A stretch of DNA of 64,000 nucleotides from Sandaracinaceae bacterium (GTDB lineage: Bacteria; Myxococcota_A; Polyangia; Polyangiales; Houyiibacteriaceae): the NCBI GenBank assembly GCA_020633055.1, contig JACKEJ010000008.1:1-64000 (forward strand). The letters are read 5' to 3'. This document shows positions 43,801-51,536 of this stretch, piece by piece. The translations under genes and the position numbers were made by a program. Under the pieces are notes generated by a model. That model saw nothing but the letters and a program-made list of their open reading frames with translations. It searched no databases and was not told the origin of the DNA. How positions within the stretch are numbered: position 1 is the stretch's first letter; each line of letters starts with the position of its first letter.

Positions 43801-44280
43801 ACCGAACTTCACGCGGTCGACGTAGGTGTCGAGGATGCCGTTGTCCGCTTGGGTCGTGCCGTAGGGGTGCACGGCGTGCGAGAGGTAGTAGTCGACGTCG
43901 TATTGCCCCGTGTACACCGTCCCGCTCGGCCCCGTGCCAGTACGCACGGGGTCCGTGGTGCACGTGTAGTTCGTCCACTCACCCGTGAGGACCTCCAACA
44001 CGTTGGCCCAGCGGTTGCGCTGCGGCGTGGCGGCGCTGCAGTCGGTCATGCACTCGCGACACGTCAGCGTCGTACACTCACAGTTCCCGACGTACTCCAT
44101 GGATCCCGAGGAGTCGATCAGCAGCATGACCGCCGGACGGATCTCGCGGATGTCGGGCTGCGCCCCGACGGGAGAGGCCCCCGAGAAGAGGCCTGTAACG
44201 AGCAGGACGAGGGGCACCCACCCCGCACGGGCGACGCCGTGAGGGCTAGGGGCGAGGGAGGTTCGGGTGGGGTTTCGCAT
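40861..44280 (-). CDS. pilY1: PilY1-like type IV pilus tip-associated protein with VWA domain
   Basis: 1139 residues. ATG 44278-44280 is preceded by GGGAG at ideal spacing, preferred over the TTG 12 bases upstream. A signal peptide ends near residue 40 (PVGAQ). A von Willebrand A domain follows with the MIDAS motif DSSGS (56-60) and a Cys-rich insert (NCECTTLTCRECMTDC, about 65-80). The C-terminal half is a PilY1 beta-propeller (VLYVGTNDGILHAFMADD, WGFIPPILLDELEE, FALDVTDPFTPKFLWQ). PilY1 controls pilus extension/retraction and adhesion at the tip. It comes last in the minor pilin operon, the usual Pseudomonas-like order. Confidence 0.93.
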   Translation of the reverse strand: MRNPTRTSLAPSPHGVARAGWVPLVLLVTGLFSGASPVGAQPDIREIRPAVMLLIDSSGSMEYVGNCECTTLTCRECMTDCSAATPQRNRWANVLEVLTGEWTNYTCTTDPVRTGTGPSGTVYTGQYDVDYYLSHAVHPYGTTQADNGILDTYVDRVKFGLMTFDTHPTYIPYGALIPHASFNETLSNGVEGAFSYGPSEGFRYFGCPDNNDRRVNSGSRSETATAGRLVSVGFESATPGVPSDDHTVINAAIQATLNTPGLRPHGGTPVAAMFEDLEYYFANHPDVRPSNGVTGDPYRACRQRFAILLTDGRPNMDFRGHPYYCEHYGGTESGGVVSGGVDRCPYDTPETTAARLTDASGPLDGLYVIGMNIRTNDTDARTTLNAIATAGETCPTSGGDCARFPSTAADLRVDFEEILRQTAPGTTTRTVPAFAAASVGGGAQYQFQTGFNPSFSVVSLGYEPWQGVLERRRFLCDGLNPVAQPIDSTDRFHELLNTQGTRTLWTVVPDAADINGHLIGSEGSSLPGSLTPPALGPTPVSTTSTPVPFSAVSITPQHLGLAAAATARRDEVLSWTFGEAGTARADKRMGSIYHSSPTVVGPPGADRTDETFNEYRQVVGDRPRVLYVGTNDGILHAFMADDYTRTSAGVSTAYTGGTELWGFIPPILLDELEETMTSHQWMLDGTPVVQDVITARTGVGSAAEWRTVLVMGFRQGARGYFALDVTDPFTPKFLWQYTNPLMGQTYGQPRLAQVNVQFSTGPLHQRTVAILPGGYGGAPLAGTSTPSDPRHIPDTVSGITPRGSRRNWDPVGRSLFIVDVLSGKLIREITDFPAPLTGGVSVFPGSVGSDAQAAYFNDHDGILWRLDFSSTNPDDWDYEAIWDMAHGLGATQGQPAYVAPLLSTQEDGRVVIIQASGNVDLLEDGGAVNRVVSLTETINVNPSNFTVTGVDVAVNWDILNGASNAQDALRPGEQVTGPLELFNGVVYFGSFTTDVEADNACSFGYSRLWAVDYIDNDGDIHKPVGRLPNPIVGNADLIAYDSSTPGYEQLENGLLMGVSIAARPRCSAANEVSETDPYVGSSTQRYHVTDASPPQFELVAQISGQGSGGPDGGSVATLGLSLTAPPIQVQTVGAVRRVE

Positions 44281-44295
44281 GATGGCTCCCAAGCT

Positions 44296-44997
44296 TCAGA
44301 GACGACCCGCGGGATAGTCGGTCTGGAGCGAAAACAGTCGGGTGGCGGCGGCGCTCTCGCCGGGGTGAAAGCCGTAGTCCAGCTCGGACGAGTTGGTCTC
44401 CACCCCGCTGGTCACCCCCGCCGCGGGGCGGAGGCGCGCGCGCGCCGTGTAGACGATGTGCATCTGGACCGCCGGAGCGCCGTCGCCGGAGCGCTCGCCC
44501 GCTCGGTTGAGTTGCGTGACGTACACGTCGTTCACGTCCACCCAGCGCACGGCCTCCCCGGGCTCGTGTGGGCCCAGCTGGTCCGTGGTGGTGGGCACGC
44601 CGCCCAGTAGGGTGAAGTCCGCGGGCGTCAAGCGGCCCACGTCGAACTGGTTGGTGCTGTAGTCGGTCTCGAGGCCTTGCATCTCCGGCGTGCCCCCCAC
44701 GCCAGCCGACACCCCCAGCTCTCGGTCGCGCCGTAGCTTGTGGAGCAGCGTCTCGCTGCCCATCGTCGCGACGGCTGCTTGAGCCGTGAACGCGGTGCCC
44801 TCGCTGACGTACTCGGCCTGCATGGCCCGCCGCGAGTGGCCTGACGCGCGAAGCTCGAGGGAAGACGTGTGCATGGCGAAGATCGCCACGCCGCTGATCA
44901 TCATCAGGACCAGCAGCACCACCAGCATGACGAGGCCGCGCTCGCGGGAGGGCACACGCGAGCGCCGCGCGAGGCGGGTCGGACGGGGGTGGCTCAT
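44296..44997 (-). CDS. pilX: PilX-like minor pilin assembly protein
   Basis: 233 residues; ATG 44995-44997 overlaps the previous gene's stop (ATGA). A basic leader ends with RERGLVMLVVLLVLMMISGVA, the PilX_N-type helix that begins after Gly and has the pilin-like hydrophobic stretch with SLELRASGHS after it. The rest is a soluble domain without Cys pairs. PilX is a minor pilin that primes type IV pilus assembly with PilV, PilW and PilY1. It is followed 15 bp later by the pilY1-like gene. Confidence 0.82.
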   Translation of the reverse strand: MSHPRPTRLARRSRVPSRERGLVMLVVLLVLMMISGVAIFAMHTSSLELRASGHSRRAMQAEYVSEGTAFTAQAAVATMGSETLLHKLRRDRELGVSAGVGGTPEMQGLETDYSTNQFDVGRLTPADFTLLGGVPTTTDQLGPHEPGEAVRWVDVNDVYVTQLNRAGERSGDGAPAVQMHIVYTARARLRPAAGVTSGVETNSSELDYGFHPGESAAATRLFSLQTDYPAGRL

Positions 44998-46262
44998 CGG
45001 AGACCTCGGTTGGCGATGTTCTCGAGCATCACGACCTCCTCGGCGGACCGGACGTGCGCGGCGGGAGCCTGGCCCACGGCTTGGGCCGCGCTCATCCCTG
45101 GAGGGAGGCGTGGCAGGTAGCTGCGCAGCGAGGACCGTTGGTCCGCACGGGAGCCGGCCCAGGGGAAGTTGGCGTCCACCCCAGAGCTGCGACCTGCGAG
45201 ACGCACGCGGGCAGCGCGCACCCGCGCGGGGGCAGCGTCCAGCTGCGCAGCGCCGCCGTCGTCGATGATCGGCTCGGTCAGCAGGGGCGCCGCCGTGCCG
45301 AGCGCCGTGTCCAGCACCAGGCTCACGTCGAAGTGCGCGAGGTACTCGAGCACCACGCGCTCCGAGTTCGGCACGGCGGTGTTCGCGTCCACGAAGTCCA
45401 GTTCGCGGCGCGCCAGGATCGTCTGTTCCACGCCACGGGCGATCCGCTCCGCGCTCGAGCCCCCCCGCGGGAGCAGCCACTCGAACGCGTTCCCGTCCGC
45501 GGGGGAGGCCGCATAATACTCCACACGGGAGATGGGGCTGATGCGCGCGCCCCGCCCATGTCCGAAGCAGCCCACGCTGATGGTGTCGTTGACGGTGATG
45601 GTCGCGCTCGCCCCGTTGACCGACGAGATCTGACGCGCGATGCGCCGGCCCGTCTCGGACACCAGGTAGACCCAACGCCCCACGCGGAATGCTTCGGCGA
45701 AGCGCTGCGCGTTGAGCGGGGCCCCGAAGCTGCGACGGAATGACTGACGCGTCTGCTGCAGGGTGATGGTGGTGCCCGCGACGATCTCGGCGACGAGGTA
45801 GTGGTCCCCGGTCGCGAAGTTGCCCGTCAGGATGAGGCCGTCGGCCTGGACCACGTTGTCGTCCGCGAGGGCCAGCTGGTCGCTGTATGCGTTGTGCTCC
45901 ACCTGGAGCGCGCGCATGCGGAAGCCCGGCGTGACCGCACAACCGGCTGGGTTCGAGCCGCGGTCCCCGCTGCTCGCGGTCGCGCCGCTGTCGGGGGTGG
46001 CGCCTAGGCCGGCCCGCGAAAGGTCGCGGCGCAGCTGCTCCATGGCGCTGCGCACCCCCGCTTGCGTCTGGTTGATGCGGTTCTGCTCCCGGAACGCGCG
46101 GCTGGACCCAGCGCCCAAGCTGTAAGCCGTGGCAATGGTCATGGCGCCCGCGACCAACGCCACCAACATCTCCAGCAGCGTGAAGCCTGCGCGCGCTCGC
46201 CGACGGAGGCCGTGTCGTCCTGGGTTTGTGACGGTGCGCTCGCTCGTGATTCGCCGACTCAC
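44994..46262 (-). CDS. pilW: PilW-like minor pilin
   Basis: 422 residues. Start GTG 46260-46262 overlaps the preceding stop (GTGA) and decides the start. The type IV prepilin leader is ARAG|FTLLEMLVALVAGAMT, with Glu5 after the cleavage Gly, as in other class III leaders. The long C-terminal domain includes a PilW-like region (ADGLILTGNFATGDHYLVAEIV, with SSVNGASATITVNDTISVG). It is larger than the Pseudomonas PilW (about 280-350), mostly because of an extended C-terminal third rich in Ala/Arg. Secreted through the type IV pilus assembly machine after PilD-type cleavage. Confidence 0.85.
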   Translation of the reverse strand: MSRRITSERTVTNPGRHGLRRRARAGFTLLEMLVALVAGAMTIATAYSLGAGSSRAFREQNRINQTQAGVRSAMEQLRRDLSRAGLGATPDSGATASSGDRGSNPAGCAVTPGFRMRALQVEHNAYSDQLALADDNVVQADGLILTGNFATGDHYLVAEIVAGTTITLQQTRQSFRRSFGAPLNAQRFAEAFRVGRWVYLVSETGRRIARQISSVNGASATITVNDTISVGCFGHGRGARISPISRVEYYAASPADGNAFEWLLPRGGSSAERIARGVEQTILARRELDFVDANTAVPNSERVVLEYLAHFDVSLVLDTALGTAAPLLTEPIIDDGGAAQLDAAPARVRAARVRLAGRSSGVDANFPWAGSRADQRSSLRSYLPRLPPGMSAAQAVGQAPAAHVRSAEEVVMLENIANRGLR

Positions 46263-46888
46263 TGCGTTGCCCCCTGCCAGCGCACGACGGTGCTGCCATA
46301 CACCACGCCGAAGTTCCGGATGTCGGCCACGGCGGCCGTCACCGCTGCCTGATCGTCCCCACAGCCCTCGATGAGCACACCCGCGTCCCGGTTGGGTCGG
46401 TGCCACCACGTGCGCACGTCCAAGCGGGCGACCTCGTCGCTGCCGGTCGCCATGCGCGTCCAGCGGAAGCTGGTGCAGTAGTCGGCGGGCGCCACGCCCG
46501 CTCCGGTAGGGATGGCCATGGGCGCGCCGTACCAATTGCTCGCCGCCGTGACCAGCGTGTCCCCCGCCCCGTTCGAGGCAGGCAGCAGCCACCCACTGGA
46601 CCCCCCGACGGCGCCAGGGATCTGATCGAGCCACGTGATGGTGGTGTTCGCCGATGGCCCCCAGCGGGCAGCCTCGAGCTTGATTCGCTCGATCCAGAAG
46701 CGGTTCACCTCGGTGGCCGTCGTGACCTGGCGCGAGCGTCGAGCACCCTCCGCGGTGATGCTCTGCATGGAGAACACGGCCACGGCTCCAGCGGTCATGA
46801 CCGCAATGGCCATCATCACCTCGACCAGGGTGAAGCCGCTGGTGACGGGCTCGCGACGTCGCGACGACTTCGGCGTCCCCCCGTTCAC
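46259..46888 (-). CDS. pilV: PilV-like minor pilin
   Basis: 209 residues; GTG 46886-46888 overlaps the upstream stop (GTGA). The leader is PVTSG|FTLVEVMMAIAVMTAGAVAV, a perfect prepilin peptidase site with Glu5. The C-terminal domain has one Cys pair candidate (YCTSF and IEGCGDD). Its place between the GspH/FimU-like and PilW-like genes matches the Pseudomonas fimU-pilV-pilW-pilX-pilY1 order. It would help initiate pili or act at the pilus tip. Confidence 0.87.
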   Translation of the reverse strand: MNGGTPKSSRRREPVTSGFTLVEVMMAIAVMTAGAVAVFSMQSITAEGARRSRQVTTATEVNRFWIERIKLEAARWGPSANTTITWLDQIPGAVGGSSGWLLPASNGAGDTLVTAASNWYGAPMAIPTGAGVAPADYCTSFRWTRMATGSDEVARLDVRTWWHRPNRDAGVLIEGCGDDQAAVTAAVADIRNFGVVYGSTVVRWQGATQ

Positions 46889-47574
46889 TGGGACACCCTC
46901 GCGGCTGCACCGAGCGGCGCAACCAGCTCGCGGTCTACGGAGATCGCCGCTGTGGTGCTGTCGAGCCGCTGCACGTGAAAACGGAAGCCGCCCCGCAAGC
47001 TACCTCCTGCCCCGCCGCCGTTCTCGGAGCTCATCAGACCGTCCGAGGAGGCGACCGCGCCAGCTCGCCAGAACGTGAGCCCGGTGGGCTCGTAGCAGAG
47101 GTCCGCAAGGGTCTCTTCCCACGTGCCCCGATCTCCCGTGGTGAGGAGCCCGAGCTGCAGCGTGTCTCCTACCATCTGCCGTTGCCGTGGGTCGAGCACC
47201 TCCGTGCAGAACCCCGTGGGGCCGCAGCCGGCGGCGATGATCGCGGCCCAGTTGCTGACATTGCAGCTGCTCGTGTTGCCCTCGTAGGCCACGAGCCCGC
47301 CCTGCCCATCGTTGTCGGCCAGGGTGAAGCGCAGCAGCTGGGCGCGACCGCTCCCGTTCGCTCGCGCCCTGGCCCCGTTGAACATGTTGACGATGCGCCC
47401 CGCGAGGTCCTCGGCGCGCGCGTCGCCGAACGAGTTCATCATCGCCGGACCAGCCAAGCCAATCATCACGGCGATGATGGTGACGACGGCCATCATCTCC
47501 ACCAACGTGAAGCCCTGCGGTCCCAGGGAGCGGTTCGAGTGAGGACGGAAACGCACGAAGGCGCAACTATGCAA
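46885..47574 (-). CDS. fimU: GspH/FimU-like minor pseudopilin
   Basis: About 229 residues if translation starts at TTG 47572-47574, which has GAGG eight bases upstream; GTG 47554-47556 is the alternative. The leader reads SLGPQG|FTLVEMMAVVTIIAVM with Glu5, then the GspH-type pattern SFGDARAEDLAGRIVNMFNGARARA. The C-terminal domain has paired Cys candidates (SSCNV, GCGPTGFC). It is the first gene of a five-gene minor pilin operon, each start overlapping or nearly touching the preceding stop. No promoter was clear in the 326 bp upstream. Confidence 0.82.
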   Translation of the reverse strand: MHSCAFVRFRPHSNRSLGPQGFTLVEMMAVVTIIAVMIGLAGPAMMNSFGDARAEDLAGRIVNMFNGARARANGSGRAQLLRFTLADNDGQGGLVAYEGNTSSCNVSNWAAIIAAGCGPTGFCTEVLDPRQRQMVGDTLQLGLLTTGDRGTWEETLADLCYEPTGLTFWRAGAVASSDGLMSSENGGGAGGSLRGGFRFHVQRLDSTTAAISVDRELVAPLGAAARVSQ

Positions 47575-47651
47575 GGAACGTACCTCAGCGTTCAGGAGGA
47601 GGCATCCGACGTGATCCTCGGTGAGATGGCTTGGCCCTCGGCTGCGCACAG

Positions 47652-47747
47652 CCTGCATTCGGTGCAGGGCTACGAAATCTTTTCGTGGCGTCACGGCGTG
47701 ATCGTCTTTTCTCACCAGCACTGACAACCATGGCTGATGGTGGTGAG
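47652..47747. promoter_or_regulatory. Inverted repeats in the 326-bp gap between the pilin operon and tRNA-Leu
   Basis: CCTGCA-TTCGG-TGCAGG (47652-47668) is a perfect 6-bp-arm inverted repeat. CTCACCA (47711-47717) pairs with TGGTGAG (47741-47747) around an inner ACCAT/ATGGT. They fall about 80-175 bp upstream of the first minor pilin gene, where an operator or leader structure could act. No gene was seen in the gap, and no T-run follows either hairpin, so neither looks like a terminator. Confidence 0.3.
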
Positions 47748-47854
47748 GAGACTGTAGAGGACTCGTCCCCACTACCCGAAGTACCTGACCATCGACACCA
47801 CGCGCGACGCGCCCGAGAGTAGACCCTAGAAGACACGAAGATGACGCAACGGCC

Positions 47855-47883
47855 TTGACAGACACCCCCTCCCGGCGTACATC
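47855..47883 (+). promoter_or_regulatory. Sigma-70 promoter of tRNA-Leu
   Basis: TTGACA (47855-47860, perfect -35) is separated by 17 bp from TACATC (47878-47883, -10-like). Transcription would start about 10 bp before the tRNA 5' end. Confidence 0.65.
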
Positions 47884-47900
47884 GGCGCCTCCACACGCCC

Positions 47901-47984
47901 GCGGAAGTGGCGGAATTGGCAGACGCGCATGATTCAGGTTCATGTAAGGTAACACTTGTGGAGGTTCGAGTCCTCTCTTCCGCA
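47901..47984 (+). tRNA. tRNA-Leu (anticodon CAG)
   Basis: The acceptor GCGGAAG pairs with CTTCCGC, with discriminator A at 47984. The anticodon arm is CATGA-TTCAGGT-TCATG, giving anticodon CAG for CUG codons. The long variable arm (AAG...CTT) marks a class II tRNA, and the T-loop TTCGAGT is canonical. The next bases are CCC, so the CCA end must be added after transcription. A good promoter lies upstream and an intrinsic terminator downstream. Confidence 0.97.
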
Positions 47985-48012
47985 CCCCTGGAGCTCTCGC
48001 AGCTCTGAACGC

Positions 48013-48042
48013 AAGCCCGGCTCACGCTGGGCTTTCGTTTTT
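48013..48042 (+). terminator. Rho-independent terminator of tRNA-Leu
   Basis: AAGCCC (48013-48018) pairs with GGGCTT (48029-48034), with an extra GC/GC pairing inside, followed by TCGTTTTT. It lies about 30 bp after the tRNA. Confidence 0.85.
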
Positions 48043-48076
48043 CGGTGGCCCAGCTCACTGCTGTCCCCTCGCCGTC

Positions 48077-48211
48077 CTGGCCGGCCGACGTCCTGGCTGA
48101 CGTCCTGGCCGGCCGACGTCCTGGCCGGCCGACGTCCTGGCCGGCCGACGTCCTGGCTGACGTCCTGGCTGACGTCCTGGCTGACGTCCTGGCGACGTCC
48201 TGGCTGACGTC
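48077..48211. repeat. Ten tandem 12/16-bp units built on CTGG(CCGGC)…GACGTC
   Basis: Units ending in GACGTC follow without gaps: four of 16 bp (CTGGCCGGCCGACGTC), five of 12 bp (CTGGCTGACGTC) and one of 11 bp. Order: 16, 12, 16, 16, 16, 12, 12, 12, 11, 12. Each holds the palindrome GACGTC, and the long ones add GGCCGGCC. It sits between the tRNA-Leu terminator and the 3' end of ruvA. A reading frame passes through it by chance, but there is no sign of a real gene. Confidence 0.9.
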
Positions 48212-48249
48212 CTGGCCGAGACCATCCAGAACCGGGCCTGCGCAGGGCG

Positions 48250-48870
48250 TCAGGACAGCGCAGAGAGGGCCTCGCGGAGGACCACCTCGACCGGCCGCTC
48301 GACCTCGTCGTGCTCGGTCACCCCCTGCACGGCGCGCTCGGCGTCGGGTCGCTTGTAGCCCATCAGCACCAGCGCGTTGACGACCTGGGCGACCACGCCC
48401 GTGGCGGCTGGCTGCGTGGGCTTGCGGATGGCGGCGCGGGGCACGCTCGTGACGCTGGGCGCGAACAGGAGCTTGTCCTTGAGGTCCAACAGGATTCGCT
48501 CGACGGTCTTGCGACCCACCCCGGAGATGCCCTTGAAGGCGTTCTTGTCCTCCGTGGCGATGGCGTGCGCGAGCTCGGGCGCCGAGAGGCTGGAGAGGAT
48601 GGCCAGCGCGAGCTTCGGGCCGATCGAGTTCACGGTCAGCAGCGCGCGGAAGGCGGCCTTGTCCTCGGCCGTGTCGAAGCCATAGAGCACCAGCGCGTCC
48701 TCCCGCACGTGGGTGTGCACGTGCAGCAGGACTTCGCCCTCCTCACCTTCGGGGAGGCGACCCACGGTGCCCAGGGGGACGTACAGCTCGTAGCCGACGC
48801 CACCCACCTCGAGCACCACGAGGCCCTCGAGCCCCTGCTGCACGACGGTCCCCCGGAGCCGCCCGATCAC
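48250..48870 (-). CDS. ruvA: Holliday junction branch migration protein RuvA
   Basis: 206 residues from GTG 48868-48870. Three RuvA domains are recognisable: the N-terminal OB fold (MIGRLRGTV, GVGYELYVP), the tandem helix-hairpin-helix domain (LLTVNSIGPKLALAILS and FKGISGVGRKTVERILLDLKDKL), and a C-terminal three-helix RuvB-binding domain (VVNALVLMGYKRPDAERAV). It binds Holliday junctions as a tetramer and loads RuvB. Neither ruvB nor ruvC is adjacent. It is followed upstream on the same strand by grpE, 34 bp away, so the two may share a transcript. Confidence 0.96.
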   Translation of the reverse strand: MIGRLRGTVVQQGLEGLVVLEVGGVGYELYVPLGTVGRLPEGEEGEVLLHVHTHVREDALVLYGFDTAEDKAAFRALLTVNSIGPKLALAILSSLSAPELAHAIATEDKNAFKGISGVGRKTVERILLDLKDKLLFAPSVTSVPRAAIRKPTQPAATGVVAQVVNALVLMGYKRPDAERAVQGVTEHDEVERPVEVVLREALSALS

Positions 48871-48904
48871 GGCACGCTCCAGCCACGGGCGCGCGCCACG
48901 TGAC

Positions 48905-49513
48905 TCACTCGGACTCGGTGCCCGCGTCGCTGACCGCCTCGGGCGCGGGGGCGCTGGGGGCCTTGGAGACCACCACCATGGCGGCTCTGAGCAGGCGCTC
49001 GCCCAGGCGATAGCCGGCGACCACCTCGGTCAGGACGGTCCCGGGCGGGTGCTCGGCGCTCTCCACCTGCTGGATGGCGTCGTGCAGCGTGGGGTCGAAG
49101 CGCTCGCCCTTGGCGACGATGCGGGTGGCCCCCATGCGCGCCGCCACGTCGTCGAAGCTGCGCAGGACCATCTCGATCCCCGAGATGACGGCGGCCACGT
49201 CGGTCGCCCCACGGGAGGCCTCCACGGCGCGCTCCAGGTTGTCGATGATGGGCAGGATGTCGCGCAGGCTGTCCTCCCGGCCGCGACGCAGCGCGTCCTC
49301 GGCGTCACGGCGCGCGCGCTTCCGGAAATTGTCGAAGTCCGCCATGGTGCGCAGCAGCTGGTCCTTGAGCTTGTCGCGCTCGGCGGTGACCTGCTCGAGC
49401 GGGCTCAGGACCTCGGCCGCGGCACCCTCGGCCCCAGGCACGGCACCTTCATTGGCGCCCGGCGCGTCGGTGGACTCGTCGTTGGGGGTGGGGTTCTCGT
49501 CTTGGTCGCTCAC
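48905..49513 (-). CDS. grpE: Nucleotide exchange factor GrpE
   Basis: 202 residues from GTG 49511-49513, with AAGGA upstream. An acidic disordered N-terminus (to about 40) is followed by the long dimerisation coiled coil (LSPLEQVTAERDKLKDQLLRTMADFDNFRKRARRD) and the beta-sheet head with GxERFDPTLHDAIQ and VVAGYRLGERLLRAAMVVVSK. It releases ADP from DnaK in the cytoplasm. The gene is divergent from dnaK (148 bp apart), so both may respond to the same heat-shock control. No CIRCE element was found between them. Confidence 0.95.
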   Translation of the reverse strand: MSDQDENPTPNDESTDAPGANEGAVPGAEGAAAEVLSPLEQVTAERDKLKDQLLRTMADFDNFRKRARRDAEDALRRGREDSLRDILPIIDNLERAVEASRGATDVAAVISGIEMVLRSFDDVAARMGATRIVAKGERFDPTLHDAIQQVESAEHPPGTVLTEVVAGYRLGERLLRAAMVVVSKAPSAPAPEAVSDAGTESE

Positions 49514-49660
49514 GGGTGGTCCTTGCTGCGGGGTTGGTGCGCGGGACCATAACCCCTCCCCGCGGTGCCGACAACGGACGGCGACGCCACGAAGGGGGAA
49601 AGTGTGTATCGCCGCGCGGGCCTGTCGCGGTATAAGAGGCTCGGAGACACTGAGAGGAAC

Positions 49661-51505
49661 ATGGGCAAAGTCATCGGTATCGACCTCGGGACGACCAACT
49701 CCTGCGTGGCGGTCCTCGAGAACGGCGAGGCGCTGGTCATCCCCAACGCAGAGGGGAGCCGCACCACCCCGTCGGTCGTCGCGTTCACCAAAGAGGGTGA
49801 GCGCCGCGTCGGGAGCGTCGCGAAGCGCCAGGCCGTGACCAATTCGGACAACACCGTCTATGCCGTGAAGCGCCTGATGGGCCAGGAGTACGACTCGGAG
49901 GACGTCGCCCGTTTTCGCGACTTGGTGCCCTATCGTGTGATCCAGAACACCAATGGCGACGCGTGGGTGCATGCGGGTGGGCGCGACCTGTCGCCCCCCG
50001 AGCTGAGCGCCATGATCCTCGAGACCATGCGCGACGTGGCGGAGTCCTACCTGGGCGAGAAGGTCACCGAGGCGGTCATCACCGTCCCGGCCTACTTCAA
50101 CGACGCTCAGCGCGCGGCCACCACGGCGGCCGGCAAGATCGCGGGCCTCAACGTGCAGCGCATCATCAATGAGCCCACCGCAGCGGCCCTGGCCTACGGC
50201 TTCAAGGAGCGTGAGGGCCAGCGCGTGGCCGTGTACGACCTCGGCGGCGGCACGTTCGACATCTCGATCCTGGACATCCGCAAGGGCGTCTTCACGGTGC
50301 GGGCCACCGCGGGCGACACGCACCTCGGGGGCGAGGACTTCGATCACCTGGTGCTCGAGGAGCTGGCCCGGCGCTTCAAAGAGAGCACGGGCATCGACCT
50401 GATGCAGGACCGCATCGCGCTGCAGCGGCTCAAGGAACAGGCCGAGAAGGCCAAGCACGAGCTCAGCTCGTCCCTTCAGACCGAGATCAACCTGCCCTTC
50501 ATCGCGGCCGACGCCACGGGCCCGAAGCACCTCGAGACGACGCTCAAGCGCAGCGAGCTGGAGATCCTGGTGACGGGCCTGATCGACCGCACCCTCGGGC
50601 CCTGCGAACAGGCGCTGGCCGACGCGGGCGTCACCAAGGAGGAGATCGACGAGGTGCTGCTGGTGGGCGGCTCCACGCGCATGCCCCTGGTGCAGAAGCG
50701 GGTGGCCGAGTTCTTCGGCAAGCCGCCGCACAAGGGCGTCAACCCGGACGAGGTCGTGGCGCAGGGGGCCGCCATCCAGGGCGCCGCGCTGACCGGCGAG
50801 GTGGACGCGGTGCTGCTGCTGGACGTGACCCCCCTCTCGCTGGGCGTGGAGACGGGCGGCGGCGTGTTCTACCCGCTCATCCCGCGCAACACGACGGTGC
50901 CCACGCGCGCGAGCGAGGTGTTCACCACCAGCATGGACAACCAGCCGTTCGTGCCGGTGCACGTCCTGCAAGGCGAGCGCGAGATGGCGGCGGACAACAA
51001 GTCGCTGGCGCGCTTCGAGCTGGCGCCCATCCCACCCGCTCCCCGCGGCGTGCCCGAGATCGAGGTGGCCTTCGACATCGACGCGAACGGCATGCTCAAC
51101 GTCACCGCCAAGGACATCCGCACGGGGCGCGACCAGAGCATCCGCGTCACGGCCTCGAGCGGCCTGAGCGAAGACCAGATCAACCAGATCATCGCCGACG
51201 CCGAGAAGTTCCGCGCCAGCGACGTGGTGCGCAAGGAGCTGGCGGAGCTCAAGAACAGCGCCGAAGCGCTCCTCTACACCAGCGAGCGCGCCGTAGTGGA
51301 GTGCGCCGAGCTGGTGCCCGACCCTGTGCTCAAGCGCGTGCAGGTGGACATCGACCGCGTGAAGGCCATGGTCGCGGGACAGCCCAGCGCGGGTGAGCTG
51401 CGCGACGCCCTCCAGCAGCTGGAGCTGAGCGCCTACGGCATCGCCGAGGCCATGTACGCCACGGACGCCATGGGCTCCGGCGAGGGCGACGCGGGCGAAG
51501 GCTGA
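49661..51505 (+). CDS. dnaK: Chaperone DnaK (Hsp70)
   Basis: 614 residues from ATG 49661, with GAGGAA just upstream. The ATPase domain is textbook: GIDLGTTNSCVAV, VITVPAYFNDAQRAAT, YDLGGGTFDISIL and LVGGSTRMPLVQ. The substrate-binding domain follows (DVTPLSLGVET, NQPFVPVHVLQGEREMAADN), then a helical lid. The C-terminal tail is short, rich in Gly/Glu/Asp, and lacks the EEVDK-like end, making it some 20 residues shorter than E. coli DnaK. It folds and refolds proteins with DnaJ and GrpE; grpE is divergent, dnaJ is not in the window. A TATAAG at 49631 may be its -10 element. Confidence 0.96.
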   Translation: MGKVIGIDLGTTNSCVAVLENGEALVIPNAEGSRTTPSVVAFTKEGERRVGSVAKRQAVTNSDNTVYAVKRLMGQEYDSEDVARFRDLVPYRVIQNTNGDAWVHAGGRDLSPPELSAMILETMRDVAESYLGEKVTEAVITVPAYFNDAQRAATTAAGKIAGLNVQRIINEPTAAALAYGFKEREGQRVAVYDLGGGTFDISILDIRKGVFTVRATAGDTHLGGEDFDHLVLEELARRFKESTGIDLMQDRIALQRLKEQAEKAKHELSSSLQTEINLPFIAADATGPKHLETTLKRSELEILVTGLIDRTLGPCEQALADAGVTKEEIDEVLLVGGSTRMPLVQKRVAEFFGKPPHKGVNPDEVVAQGAAIQGAALTGEVDAVLLLDVTPLSLGVETGGGVFYPLIPRNTTVPTRASEVFTTSMDNQPFVPVHVLQGEREMAADNKSLARFELAPIPPAPRGVPEIEVAFDIDANGMLNVTAKDIRTGRDQSIRVTASSGLSEDQINQIIADAEKFRASDVVRKELAELKNSAEALLYTSERAVVECAELVPDPVLKRVQVDIDRVKAMVAGQPSAGELRDALQQLELSAYGIAEAMYATDAMGSGEGDAGEG

Positions 51506-51536
51506 CGGCGGGCCGTTCGCGGGTCAGACTCCGGGC

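Noticed and set aside
47711..47747. Terminator hairpin in the pilin operon leader
   Set aside because: The inverted repeat is not followed by a T-run on either strand.
48045..48380. Small Ala/Asp/Val/Leu-repeat protein encoded across the 12/16-bp repeats
   Set aside because: No ribosome-binding site, repeats explain the open frame, and it runs into the antisense of ruvA.
49514..49660. CIRCE or sigma-32 heat-shock element between grpE and dnaK
   Set aside because: No TTAGCACTC inverted repeat and no clear CTTGAA/CCCCAT pair was found; only a TATAAG at 49631.
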